Positions 13,987-21,238 of a DNA stretch of 64,000 bases are shown piece after piece. Every line of letters starts with the position of its first letter. The stretch's first letter is position 1. Position numbers and translations under genes: made by a program. The notes under the pieces were generated by a model, which did no database searches, was not told the origin of the DNA, and was given only the letters and a program-made list of their open reading frames with translations. The stretch spans positions 43,111 through 107,110 of IMG/VR virus record IMGVR_UViG_3300036791_000462; one strand, 5' to 3'. The stretch comes from a virus.

Positions 13987-14193
13987 GTGGCGCAGCCGCC
14001 CGGCGGCCGGATCATCTGGCGGGTGCTCGCGTTCATGATCCGCGTTGACGGTGGGGTGGAGATCTCCGGGAACGTTCGCGACCTCGCCGACCTGATCGGC
14101 TGGATCGCGGTCGCGGTCAAGCACGGTGAGGCGACCGCCGCGTACGTGACCGACGAGACGCTCACGAGACTGCGAATCGAACTGCTGGACTAG
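13987..14193 (+). CDS. Small rightward hypothetical protein
   Basis: A 68-residue protein from GTG 13987, directly after the hairpin. The sequence has a hydrophobic first half (RIIWRVLAFMIRV) and a regular alpha/beta pattern, with GC-rich third positions as in its neighbours. The ribosome site is weak, and ATG 14035 is an alternative. It ends overlapping the leftward gene's end by four bases. Function unknown. Confidence 0.6.
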   Translation: MAQPPGGRIIWRVLAFMIRVDGGVEISGNVRDLADLIGWIAVAVKHGEATAAYVTDETLTRLRIELLD

Positions 14194-14378
14194 TCGATCA
14201 GCAGTCGCTGGCCCATGCCCATCCCCAGGCCGCGTCCGAACCTTTCAAAGCACGGAACGCATTGATACGCCCACGGTCCCATCGTGGTCGCGGCATCGTA
14301 CGCTGCCGGTCGTTCCTTGCAGATGTCGCAGGTCGGTCGTTCGCTGAGCACGTCGGTGGCGGTGTCGTCGTACAGCAC
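14190..14378 (-). CDS. Four-cysteine zinc-ribbon protein
   Basis: A 62-residue protein from GTG 14378 behind CCGACCGAGAGG. It has CDIC and CVPC pairs 23 residues apart, a typical structural zinc site, and a Gly/Met-rich tail. It is a single-gene transcript from the palindrome at 14411-14433. Confidence 0.75.
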   Translation of the reverse strand: MLYDDTATDVLSERPTCDICKERPAAYDAATTMGPWAYQCVPCFERFGRGLGMGMGQRLLID

Positions 14379-14410
14379 GCGGCATTCCTCTCGGTCGGTG
14401 TCCCACCACC

Positions 14411-14433
14411 AGCATAGCGCACGTCGTGCGTTA
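14411..14433 (-). promoter_or_regulatory. Palindromic promoter/operator copy
   Basis: TAGCGCACGTCGTGCGTTA (14415-14433) is almost perfectly symmetric. The minus-strand -10 is TATGCT. The leader GGTGGTGGGACACC and CCGACCGAGAGG follow before the GTG at 14378. Confidence 0.75.
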
Positions 14434-14456
14434 GCGCAATGGTTTGCGCGACACGC

Positions 14457-14681
14457 CTACGACGCGAGGTCCAGCGACCCCTGGCCCGTCAACCCGCGCT
14501 TCATCTTCTGCACACAGTCGTCGTGCGCGAACACGTCGAGGTAGCGGTACACAACCCGGTCGGACATGTCGCGGCGGTTACCTGACGCGCGCAGCCGCTT
14601 GCGGGCGGTGAAGCACGACGTGGCCTGCCACACCTGCAGCCCATCCGGGTCAATCGGCTTCTTGCAGAAGAAACAGTTCAT
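14457..14681 (-). CDS. Zinc-binding hypothetical protein
   Basis: A 74-residue protein (MNCFFCKKPIDPDG...) from ATG 14681 behind CGACCGAGGAG. CFFC near the start and HDDC later suggest a Cys3-His metal site. It shares four bases with the upstream gene's end. Function unknown. Confidence 0.75.
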   Translation of the reverse strand: MNCFFCKKPIDPDGLQVWQATSCFTARKRLRASGNRRDMSDRVVYRYLDVFAHDDCVQKMKRGLTGQGSLDLAS

Positions 14682-15130
14682 GGCTCTCCTCGGTCGCGGG
14701 ACATCCCGTCGCGAAATGTACGCGCAGCCGCAGACACCGCCCTTCCAAGACGCACGAACCAGGCTCCCAGGCGTTTGCAGGCTCCCTGAGCCCACCTCAG
14801 CGCCGTGGCGGCGATCCCAGCGACCCACACGGCCCCTGCAGCGACCAGCGCGCCGAGCGCCAGCACAGCCGCCCAGAGGCGCATCAGCACCGTCGGCCGC
14901 TCCAGTTGGATCCTCGGCGGTCCTGTCTGCCACTCCGGTTTGAAGCCGCTGACCCACATCGTTTCGGACCGGTGGCAGCGTTCGCACACGCGCGTCCTTG
15001 TCGGCAGGTCCGAGCCGTTGCGCCAGTCGGAGAACTCGTGGCCGTACAGCGCGCAGCGAACCCTGCCGGTCAGAGATACTCGCGGTTGGCGATCACCTGG
15101 TCGCGGTATTTCGGTGGCAGTGTCTCGCAC
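14678..15130 (-). CDS. Zinc-ribbon membrane protein, start uncertain
   Basis: Up to 150 residues from GTG 15130, but this would overlap the glycosyltransferase end by 61 bases, and no standard start lies closer. The N-terminal part has CALYGHEF and CERC, a zinc-ribbon-like set common in small phage proteins. A hydrophobic stretch of about 30 residues in the middle suggests membrane insertion. Function unknown. Confidence 0.6.
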   Translation of the reverse strand: MRDTATEIPRPGDRQPRVSLTGRVRCALYGHEFSDWRNGSDLPTRTRVCERCHRSETMWVSGFKPEWQTGPPRIQLERPTVLMRLWAAVLALGALVAAGAVWVAGIAATALRWAQGACKRLGAWFVRLGRAVSAAARTFRDGMSRDRGEP

Positions 15131-16089
15131 AGAAGCAGCCGGTCGGACGATTCGCGCGCCTGCTCGATCTCACCGAGATGCCAGGCGGCGATGGATAGCT
15201 CAAATTCGCAGCCCCATTCGTACACCCAGCGGTGGACGAACAGCGCGTCTTCGGACATCGGGATCCGCGTGCCACGCTCAGCGACAACGTGCGCGGCGGC
15301 CCAGAACGCACGGTGACGCATCCGCCACGCGATCTCGTACAGCGGCTCGGCTCTGCTCGGGCGAAAGCTCCACGCTGCCAGCAGCCGCTCGATGTCGCCG
15401 GTCAGCTTGCCGATCTCGTACAGCGCGCAGAAGTGCTCCTCGGTCCAGCCGCCGAGCGCGGCGCGGTGCTCGTAGACGCTGAGCGCCTCGTCGCGACGGC
15501 CGAGGTCGCGCAGCGTGTTCGCGAGGTAGAAGACGGTGCGCGGGTCGTTGGGGTGGCGCTCGTTCTCGTCGGACAGGAGCTTCAGGTCACGCTCGAACTT
15601 CTCCGGGCGATGCCCACCATCGCCGCTGTGCAGCACCGTGATCGACCGCAGACGCTGCGGCGGGATCTCCGCCTCGTTCGTCGCGATGTACTCGTGCGTC
15701 GGCCCCACGAAAAACCAGTGTTTGTGACCTGACACCAATCGTTTGATCCAATACTCCGGGTCACCCTCATGGCGCAGCATGTAACTATCCACCGCAAGGT
15801 TCAGTTCGACCTCGTCGTATGTGACAGTGTGGTCGGCGTCGAGCAGCAGCAGCCAGTCAGCTTTCCCGTACGCCAACTCCATCAGTTCGGTGCGGTTGTG
15901 ACCAAAGTTCACCCATTCGCGTTCGTGCAGTTCACCGGGTATTCCGCTGCTTTCGATCAGGCGTTGGGTGCCGTCCTGGCTGCCGGTGTCAACGACCACA
16001 AACCTGTCCACCAGGCGGCGAACAGACTCCAGGCAGCGAACAATCGTGCTCGCCTCATCCCGAACGATCATCGCCAGCGCGATGCTCAG
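15070..16089 (-). CDS. Family 2 glycosyltransferase with TPR-like C-terminus
   Basis: About 339 residues. The N-terminus reads LSIALAMIVRDEAS, then VVVDTGSQDGTQ and LLLLDADH, matching a GT-A fold family 2 transferase with its metal-binding DxD-like site. Alpha-helical repeats follow (DALSVYEHRAALGG), as in many GT2-TPR proteins. The family start should be just before LSIA; only a CTG at 16089, overlapping the upstream TGA, or an internal ATG at 16071 is available. It probably transfers a sugar to a phage or host surface component, but acceptor and donor are unknown. Confidence 0.8.
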   Translation of the reverse strand: MSIALAMIVRDEASTIVRCLESVRRLVDRFVVVDTGSQDGTQRLIESSGIPGELHEREWVNFGHNRTELMELAYGKADWLLLLDADHTVTYDEVELNLAVDSYMLRHEGDPEYWIKRLVSGHKHWFFVGPTHEYIATNEAEIPPQRLRSITVLHSGDGGHRPEKFERDLKLLSDENERHPNDPRTVFYLANTLRDLGRRDEALSVYEHRAALGGWTEEHFCALYEIGKLTGDIERLLAAWSFRPSRAEPLYEIAWRMRHRAFWAAAHVVAERGTRIPMSEDALFVHRWVYEWGCEFELSIAAWHLGEIEQARESSDRLLLCETLPPKYRDQVIANREYL

Positions 16090-16181
16090 GACCGCCCCCG
16101 CCTTCGGCTCTCGCGTGCCATCGGTAGCAGGATCAGCAGCAGGTATGCGACACAGCCCACCTGCAACCCCGAACCGGCCAT
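16086..16181 (-). CDS. Tiny single-helix membrane peptide
   Basis: A 31-residue frame from ATG 16181 (TGATG overlap with the gene before) to TGA 16086. A hydrophobic core (VAYLLLILL) is followed by a basic tail. It precedes the glycosyltransferase with overlap. It may be a small membrane partner or only a translational coupler. Confidence 0.5.
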   Translation of the reverse strand: MAGSGLQVGCVAYLLLILLPMARESRRRGRS

Positions 16182-16423
16182 CAGGCGTCGCCCCACCATT
16201 CCTCGTCCTGGGTTTCGGTGTACCAGCGCGAGCCGTGCTGAGGCATTGGTCGTGCGCTCCGTCCGTGCGGGCCGGGGAGCGCCCCGGCTGCCCACGCTGT
16301 GCCACTGGGCGGGCATGACTGGCTACCCCGCAGGTGGACCGGGTCAGGGGTGGTGCAAGCATCGGCGATGGCGTCGAGGCGACGCAGAGCGTGCTCGCGA
16401 GCGAGGTCGTGCGTGAAGGTCAT
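16181..16423 (-). CDS. Small hypothetical protein
   Basis: An 80-residue protein (MTFTHDLAREHALRRL...) with ATGA overlap at its start. The first 25 residues look helical; the rest is Pro/Gly-rich with an acidic, Trp-rich end. Function unknown. Confidence 0.65.
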   Translation of the reverse strand: MTFTHDLAREHALRRLDAIADACTTPDPVHLRGSQSCPPSGTAWAAGALPGPHGRSARPMPQHGSRWYTETQDEEWWGDA

Positions 16424-16713
16424 CCGCCGCTCCGAAGCGGCTGTCGGTGGGCCATCCGTACAGCCTCTTTCCACCGAGCCCATGTCCCCGACGGCGGCTC
16501 ACCTTCGCGCCCTGGGAACTCGACCACCTTCTTGCAAATGGTGCAGACCGCGACACCATCGGGGTATCGCGTGAGGTCGTGAACCGGCTGGCCTGGTCGG
16601 CATACCTTCCGGACTCCTGAGCCGCCGCACGTCGGGCATGTATCGACCGGCGGGTCGTCCAGCCACTCGGGTCTGTGGCTCACGCCCGTGCCATCGCAGT
16701 CGGAGCATTGCAT
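16420..16713 (-). CDS. DnaJ-type CxxCxGxG zinc-finger protein
   Basis: A 97-residue protein from ATG 16713 (TGATG). It has CSDCDGTG and CPTCGGSG, the paired motif of DnaJ-like zinc centres, and a later CTIC. It has no J domain, so it is a small stand-alone metal protein. Confidence 0.75.
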   Translation of the reverse strand: MQCSDCDGTGVSHRPEWLDDPPVDTCPTCGGSGVRKVCRPGQPVHDLTRYPDGVAVCTICKKVVEFPGREGEPPSGTWARWKEAVRMAHRQPLRSGG

Positions 16714-16967
16714 CAGCGTCTCCACCCGATCACGAGCGCGCGCTGGGACAGGTACTCGCCCCACTCGTTGCGACGCCACGGGCGCAGGATGATCGCCTTG
16801 CTCGCATACCGGTTGCCCTCGCGGTCCAGCGTTGTGGCCTCGTCCACGATCCGGTAGCAGGTGCCCTGAATGCAGGTCGTGACGATCAGCCGCCCGAAGC
16901 GCTGGGCACGGAAGCGGTAGCGTCGCTCGGGTTCACGGCCCGCGCTCCTGCTCGCATAGTCGTTCAT
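16713..16967 (-). CDS. Hypothetical protein
   Basis: An 84-residue protein (MNDYASRSAGREPERRYRF...) from ATG 16967 with ATGA overlap to the HAD gene. It looks like a small beta-rich, Arg-rich protein. Function unknown. Confidence 0.7.
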   Translation of the reverse strand: MNDYASRSAGREPERRYRFRAQRFGRLIVTTCIQGTCYRIVDEATTLDREGNRYASKAIILRPWRRNEWGEYLSQRALVIGWRR

Positions 16968-17512
16968 GCCTGCGACCGCCACGACGACGCCCACATGAAC
17001 GGGAACCCAGCGAGCTTCGCGCACTGCTCATCCTCAGGCCGGTCGCCGACGAACAGTCCCAGATGCGGCGGGTACATCTCGTCGTAGCGGTGGGCGATGT
17101 CGAGCGCCGCTTCGATCAGCAGCCCCGGCGATGGTTTGCGACACCAGCACCACGCCATCTCGGGGTCATCAGCGTGGGGGTGATGGGAGCACCACGCGAG
17201 CTTGTCGAACAGCTTGTCGGCCTGGTTGTACGTCTCGGTCATCGCAGCCTGCACCAGGCCGTAGCTGACGAGCCCAAGCGCGATCCCGCCCTGGTTCGAG
17301 ACGCCGATGATCCTGCCGCCCTGGCGTTTCCAGACGCGCATCCGCTCCACGGCTTCGGGGAACACGACCACGTCCTCGGGGCCGTTCACGAACCGGCCGA
17401 GCGGGTCGTCCTTGCCTTGGCGGACGGTGCCGTCGATGTCGAGCACGAGCAGCGGCACGCGCTTCTCGACAGCAAACTCGCTGGCCCGTGCTGCGGCTTG
17501 GCTTTGGCTCAT
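16964..17512 (-). CDS. HAD-superfamily phosphatase, GmhB/HisB-like
   Basis: A 182-residue protein from ATG 17512 (ATGA overlap). LLVLDIDGT is HAD motif I, GVSNQGGIA motif II, CRKPSPGLL motif III and FVGDRPEDEQ motif IV. A C-x-H followed by C-x-C before RKP matches the zinc loop of GmhB/HisB-type phosphatases. This group removes phosphate from sugar phosphates, histidinol phosphate or nucleic-acid 3' ends. Closeness to the glycosyltransferase suggests sugar metabolism, but the substrate is not known. Confidence 0.85.
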   Translation of the reverse strand: MSQSQAAARASEFAVEKRVPLLVLDIDGTVRQGKDDPLGRFVNGPEDVVVFPEAVERMRVWKRQGGRIIGVSNQGGIALGLVSYGLVQAAMTETYNQADKLFDKLAWCSHHPHADDPEMAWCWCRKPSPGLLIEAALDIAHRYDEMYPPHLGLFVGDRPEDEQCAKLAGFPFMWASSWRSQA

Positions 17513-17976
17513 AGCCATCCCATTCGCTTCGCGGTGTTGTACAGCAACAGCCGGACCTCCGGGCCGTAGTCAAACCGTGTCGAGTTCTGCACGATGCTGC
17601 GACCCAGGTCACCGTCGGCGTGGCGGAGCGTCGCGGCTTTCCAGTCGGCGAGCATCTCCAGCACCTGGATCAGGTCCATGTCCCGCATCCCGTTCTCGAA
17701 ATGCTCGGGGTGATGGTCGTTCTGGCGGTAGTGGTGTTTCAGCCCCTCGCCCATCCCGAGCAGGAAACGCTTGTACTCCTCAGAGCCGTAGGTGCTGTCT
17801 CGCAGCTTCGGGGTGTACTCGTTGAAAACCGCCAGTTCGGGCTCGACCATCTTTGACTCGTCGTGGTGCTCAGCGCGGATCTGCAGGTCCACGATCACGG
17901 CTGCCAGCAGTTGCCGAACCTCGACTATGTGATCGAGCGTGTCCCGGCGGCTGTCGTAGCTCGTTGCCTCAGCCAC
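17509..17976 (-). CDS. DUF5662-like protein
   Basis: A 155-residue protein with RAEHHDESKM near residue 35, then HHYRQNDHHPEHFE, and a conserved Asp/Trp helix (MLADWKAATLRH). The His/Asp-rich pattern matches my recollection of DUF5662, common in phages, which may be a metal-dependent hydrolase-like fold. It overlaps both neighbours by a few bases. Activity unknown. Confidence 0.75.
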   Translation of the reverse strand: MAEATSYDSRRDTLDHIVEVRQLLAAVIVDLQIRAEHHDESKMVEPELAVFNEYTPKLRDSTYGSEEYKRFLLGMGEGLKHHYRQNDHHPEHFENGMRDMDLIQVLEMLADWKAATLRHADGDLGRSIVQNSTRFDYGPEVRLLLYNTAKRMGWL

Positions 17977-18400
17977 GCGCGTAGCCCTCGATACCGAACT
18001 CGGCGAGGAGCGCGATCACGCCCTCGCTGATCTCACGGTCGGGCATCACCACGTCGGGAGCTTCGCGCATCACCGCGCCCGAGCCCGCACCGGCCGCCTG
18101 GAACGCGATCTCGCGGACACGGTCATCGAACCCGCGTTTGCGCTCGGTGCGGACGCCCTCGTCGTAGCCGGACATGATCGCGTTCGCGAACCAGCCGATC
18201 ATCGTGCCCTCGTCCGTCGGGATTCCGGGGTTCAAGCGGACGATCCGGGCGAACTCCTGCGCCCACGTCTGCGCGTCGGTGTTGCCGACTAGCTCCATCT
18301 CAACGTTGCTCACGGCATCTCCCTCGTGTGAGGCTTGGGCCTTCAGGTATCGGTAGCGCCGCTCGGCCACGCGGCCCGGTTCATCGTTACTCACGCTCAC
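17969..18400 (-). CDS. Hypothetical protein
   Basis: A 143-residue protein from GTG 18400 (GTGA overlap behind AAGGAG). Central part NPGIPTDEGTMIGWFANAIM looks like a helical phage protein of unknown role. Confidence 0.75.
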   Translation of the reverse strand: MSVSNDEPGRVAERRYRYLKAQASHEGDAVSNVEMELVGNTDAQTWAQEFARIVRLNPGIPTDEGTMIGWFANAIMSGYDEGVRTERKRGFDDRVREIAFQAAGAGSGAVMREAPDVVMPDREISEGVIALLAEFGIEGYARG

Positions 18401-18831
18401 GGAAGCTCCTTCATTCGGTGATCCACACACTCCTGGAACTCCGCTGCGAACCTACCGCCGCCACGAGCCGCCAGGCCGAATATCTGCGTCACGATCCCCG
18501 CTGCGCCATCAGGGCCGAACAGGTACATCTGCTTGACGCGGTCGGTGGCGTAGTTGATCCGGCCCTCCATGATCAGCGCCATCGACGGGGCCTCGTCGCG
18601 TTTGGAGTCCACCAGGATCACCTCGTTGTAGTCGAGCAGCACCGCGCCGCGCATGTCGAGCAGCGAGTCGCCCCGGCCGTACGGGGAGCCGCCGACGCTG
18701 TCACCGCCGCTGCGAGCCGGATCGTGAAGTTGTTCGGCGTGCTCGCGCATCACCGCGCGCAGGCGTTCCACCTCACGCGCAAGGTCGGCTTTCGGCCAGT
18801 CCATCAGACGGGCGGGAGGCGGTCCGCTCAC
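18397..18831 (-). CDS. Hypothetical protein
   Basis: A 144-residue protein from GTG 18831 (GTGA overlap). The N-terminus has a helical stretch (DLAREVERLRAVMREH); later MALIMEGRINYAT and LFGPDGAAGI look like a small alpha/beta domain. No family recognised. Confidence 0.75.
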   Translation of the reverse strand: MSGPPPARLMDWPKADLAREVERLRAVMREHAEQLHDPARSGGDSVGGSPYGRGDSLLDMRGAVLLDYNEVILVDSKRDEAPSMALIMEGRINYATDRVKQMYLFGPDGAAGIVTQIFGLAARGGGRFAAEFQECVDHRMKELP

Positions 18832-19301
18832 ACTGTTTCCGGCAGCGCCAGCAGCGGCGCTTCTAGCTCGATCCGGCCGTCGTGAGCAAGCTCCTCGTAG
18901 ACGGTCCTGTTGGTGCGCGGGTTGATCAGGTGCGGCAGGAACGCCTGCTCGAAGCTCTCCAGACCCTCGTCCACGGCCACCATCCGGGCCTTGAGGTTCC
19001 ACGCCAAGACACGCCAGATCCGCCGCTCCTCCTGCGCGTACATCTCGTTGCGAATCTGGGCGACGGTTTTGACGTGCGCGCGCACCGCTTTGGCTCGCAC
19101 GTCGTGCTCGTTGACGAGCGTCAGCGGCACGCGCATGCGCACGGTGTGAGCCTTGATCGTGAACGTGATCGCTGCCCACCGCCAGTTGCCTTCGCGCTCC
19201 TCACCGAACGCGAGCCGGTCAGCGCCGTGGTCTTGCAGCAGCTTGCGGATCTCCGCCTGCGAGCGTTCAACTGCGACGGTAGTGGTTGCGTATGCGGTCA
19301 T
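18828..19301 (-). CDS. Hypothetical protein
   Basis: A 157-residue protein (MTAYATTTVAVERSQAEI...). It contains RKLLQDHGADRLAFG and several Arg/Glu-rich helices. The pattern resembles conserved phage hypotheticals seen in actinophages, but no function is known to me. Confidence 0.75.
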   Translation of the reverse strand: MTAYATTTVAVERSQAEIRKLLQDHGADRLAFGEEREGNWRWAAITFTIKAHTVRMRVPLTLVNEHDVRAKAVRAHVKTVAQIRNEMYAQEERRIWRVLAWNLKARMVAVDEGLESFEQAFLPHLINPRTNRTVYEELAHDGRIELEAPLLALPETV

Positions 19302-19507
19302 GTCGCACTTGGCCCCCGGCTCGTGGCTTCGGATAGCGCTCGTCGCGTTTCGGCTTCGATCTCCTCAAGCCATGCCGACGTTTGGAGCGCCTGAGCGCTG
19401 TCGGCAGGGAGCATTTTGGCTTGGTTCATGTGCTCGACCGTGGCCCGTAAGAACACGGCGGCAGCGAAAGACAGGGTGACCGTGACTGACGCTTCGCTTC
19501 GGCCCAT
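19298..19507 (-). CDS. Small hypothetical protein
   Basis: A 69-residue protein from ATG 19507 (TGATG overlap). Its first half is hydrophobic enough for an amphipathic or membrane helix (VTLSFAAAVFLRATV), and the end is Ala/Ser/Glu-rich. Function unknown. Confidence 0.7.
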   Translation of the reverse strand: MGRSEASVTVTLSFAAAVFLRATVEHMNQAKMLPADSAQALQTSAWLEEIEAETRRALSEATSRGPSAT

Positions 19508-19710
19508 CAGGATTCGGACTCGGCGCACATCGGGCAGCGGTAGCGCTCGGCAAACTCGCGCCACAGGGATTCGGTCATCCCGACCTTGGCGGCTGCCGGT
19601 GGGATGTCCGGCAGGAAGTCGAGCAGCGTGCCGGTGCCGAGTGGTTGGTCGCAGGCGACGCATCGTGGGGGTTGGGCACGCACGACGCCTTGTGTTTCGT
19701 AGCTGCTCAT
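19507..19710 (-). CDS. Zinc-ribbon protein
   Basis: A 67-residue protein from ATG 19710. CVAC and CPMC lie 41 residues apart with aromatic helices between, a standard four-cysteine zinc site. It overlaps both neighbours. Function unknown. Confidence 0.75.
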   Translation of the reverse strand: MSSYETQGVVRAQPPRCVACDQPLGTGTLLDFLPDIPPAAAKVGMTESLWREFAERYRCPMCAESES

Positions 19711-19997
19711 ACGCTCAGGTCGATGGCGTTGCGGTGATACCCGGAGTCGGGGTCGGCTTCGTGCTCGGCTAGCAGCCGCATCACCCGGTCGGTCACGAGC
19801 GGCTGTAGATCCTCGGGGACGCTGTCGTAGAAGGCCTCCAGCGGGATGCCCTGAAAGAACCCGCCGTCGCGGATGATCTCCTCGTCGGAGGGTTGCTTGG
19901 CGAACTCTTGCCAGAACGCCCCGTTGCATGGGTGGTCGTATCCAACGACAACTCGTTCCTGGCCGGTTGGGTATCTGCTCAGGATGATTCGGCTCAC
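19707..19997 (-). CDS. Hypothetical protein, first gene of a long operon
   Basis: A 96-residue protein starting at GTG 19997 behind CCGACCGAGGAG. It begins MSRIILSRYPTGQERVVVGYD. The operon it opens continues leftward to 14457. No family recognised. Confidence 0.75.
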   Translation of the reverse strand: MSRIILSRYPTGQERVVVGYDHPCNGAFWQEFAKQPSDEEIIRDGGFFQGIPLEAFYDSVPEDLQPLVTDRVMRLLAEHEADPDSGYHRNAIDLSV

Positions 19998-20030
19998 GGC
20001 ATTGCTCCTCGGTCGGTGGGTAGAAAACCA

Positions 20031-20059
20031 ACCCTAGCGTACGCACCTGACGTGTGTTA
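20031..20059. promoter_or_regulatory. Palindromic promoter element, possibly bidirectional
   Basis: TAGCGTACGC at 20035-20044 and GACGTGTGTTA at 20049-20059 form an extended version of the palindrome. The minus direction serves the 14.4-20.0 kb operon. The plus direction (GTGTTAGGTTT) would transcribe the candidate small RNA at 20066-20186. Confidence 0.55.
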
Positions 20060-20065
20060 GGTTTC

Positions 20066-20186
20066 CCGCAACGAGCGGTCCTGAGTACGGCAGGGGAGCC
20101 GCCTCAAGCCAGCCTGTCGCCCCCGGCAGGCTCGCAGCGAACAGGAGCCCCGGTTCTGAGCACAATCAGCCGGGGCTCCTGTTTTG
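20066..20186 (+). ncRNA. Candidate small RNA with two hairpins
   Basis: A rightward promoter-like element at 20049-20062 is followed by about 120 bases without a gene. They contain AGCCTG/CAGGCT (20111-20132) and a strong terminal stem, ACAGGAGCCCCGG with CCGGGGCTCCTGT (20141-20182), followed by TTTT. This arrangement is what a short, terminated RNA would show. No known RNA family was recognised. Confidence 0.45.
20141..20185 (+). terminator. Strong intrinsic terminator
   Basis: A perfect 13-bp stem (20141-20153 with 20170-20182), a 16-base loop and a TTTT run. It is clearly oriented for rightward transcription and sits just before the rightward gene at 20221. Confidence 0.8.
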
Positions 20187-20220
20187 ACATTTCGCGGCGC
20201 AACGCTCCTTCTAGGTAGGT

Positions 20221-20487
20221 ATGGGCTACTACACGTTCGCGACTACCAACCACGCGCCGCGCTGCCAGCGGCAGATCGAGCCGGTGCTCGTCCGCCTCAC
20301 CAAGGCTCGCTACAACCTTGCGCCGCTTCAGACGGTGCGTTTCACGCCTCGGTACTTCGAGCCGGTGTCGTGCACCCGGCCGATGGTTTACGGCGTCGGA
20401 GGTGTCTCGCCGCGCATTCGCATGCGCCGCCAGGATCAGCTTGGGGTGCGCCGGATGCCGACGGATCGTTACGAGCCGATTGGGTAG
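20221..20487 (+). CDS. Rightward hypothetical protein
   Basis: An 88-residue protein (MGYYTFATTNHAPRC...) from ATG 20221 behind AGGTAGGT. GC-rich third positions and a beta-rich, Arg/Pro-rich pattern support it as real. No family recognised. It is one of two rightward genes between a terminator and a large hairpin. Confidence 0.65.
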   Translation: MGYYTFATTNHAPRCQRQIEPVLVRLTKARYNLAPLQTVRFTPRYFEPVSCTRPMVYGVGGVSPRIRMRRQDQLGVRRMPTDRYEPIG

Positions 20488-20494
20488 AAAGAAG

Positions 20495-20767
20495 GTGCCC
20501 TCCGGACAACGGCGTCCTTGGCCGGTGAAGCGGGGCAGGGGTGGTGGGAAGTGCTCTGGCAACCACCACCAGATGAATGCAACTGCATACCCGGTGGTGG
20601 ACGCCAGCCGTGGCCGGGGGGTTCGGCTGACGCCCACCTCCTGGTTGGGAGGAGGGGCGTCGGCGCTTCGGGAGCGACCGGATTTGTTAGTAGCCGCCGA
20701 CGCCGCTTGCAATGGTGCGGCCTGGTGCTTTTCGGCAGGTGAAGTTTTCGGTGCTTTGGACGGATAG
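20495..20767 (+). CDS. Rightward hypothetical protein
   Basis: A 90-residue frame from GTG 20495 behind AAAGAAG. It has a basic Gly-rich start and an Ala-rich end with two cysteines (ACNGAAWCF). It ends just before the hairpin at 20770. Coding support is moderate; no homology recognised. Confidence 0.5.
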   Translation: MPSGQRRPWPVKRGRGGGKCSGNHHQMNATAYPVVDASRGRGVRLTPTSWLGGGASALRERPDLLVAADAACNGAAWCFSAGEVFGALDG

Positions 20768-20769
20768 GC

Positions 20770-20814
20770 AGGCGCGTCGGACTGTCTGGCAGGGGGGCGA
20801 CAGCCGACGCGCCT
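20770..20814. terminator. Bidirectional hairpin between convergent genes
   Basis: AGGCGCGTCGG (20770-20780) pairs fully with CCGACGCGCCT (20804-20814), with an inner CTGTC/GACAG. It separates the rightward gene ending at 20767 from the leftward gene ending at 20851. Confidence 0.75.
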
Positions 20815-20850
20815 AACGATTCAACGTAGGCGACCGGGCCGGACTTTGGG

Positions 20851-21054
20851 CTACAACGCGTGAATCGGGCGGAGGTCCACCGGCTGGCCGCACTTCTCGC
20901 AACGCACATCGGCGGCCCCGTCGTTCAGCGCGTCGAAGCTTGCGACCTGTAGCGCCTGCTCCAGGACGGCGTGCGCGCCTCCCTCCGGGCAGTCAAGTCC
21001 GTCGGGGGCGAACACCCCAAGTTCGCGCAGCGAGGCGTTCAGTGGCTTGCTCAC
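20851..21054 (-). CDS. Small CxxC protein
   Basis: A 67-residue protein from GTG 21054 (GTGA overlap). One CEKC pair near the C-terminus and a single Cys earlier suggest metal binding. It is the last gene of the operon that begins near 25466. Confidence 0.7.
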   Translation of the reverse strand: MSKPLNASLRELGVFAPDGLDCPEGGAHAVLEQALQVASFDALNDGAADVRCEKCGQPVDLRPIHAL

Positions 21055-21212
21055 GCGGTCGTGGGGGCGGTTGCGGGCGGGTTGGCTGCTGCCGCGTTGA
21101 TGCAGGTGGGGCACACGACTTTGATGGCTTGCGGGTAGCCGGGTTCGCATTTCACGCCCTTGCCACAGATGATGCAGGGACGGATTGACCACATAGTGGT
21201 TCTGACACTCAT
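21051..21212 (-). CDS. Zinc-ribbon miniprotein
   Basis: A 53-residue protein from ATG 21212 behind GAAAGG. CIIC and CPTC enclose a 20-residue loop: a zinc ribbon. The tail is Ala/Pro/Thr-rich. Confidence 0.7.
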   Translation of the reverse strand: MSVRTTMWSIRPCIICGKGVKCEPGYPQAIKVVCPTCINAAAANPPATAPTTA

Positions 21213-21238
21213 GAATGCCGCCTTTCGGCATGCGGCGT

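Noticed and set aside
16119-16362. N-terminal extension of the glycosyltransferase up to 16362
   Set aside because: The extra residues are the antiphase of two smaller coupled genes and do not resemble the family, whose start lies just before LSIALAMIVRDE.
20104-20712. A long leftward frame opposite the two rightward genes
   Set aside because: It crosses the strong rightward terminator, has biased Arg/Pro/His composition and no start element; the rightward frames fit codon use better.
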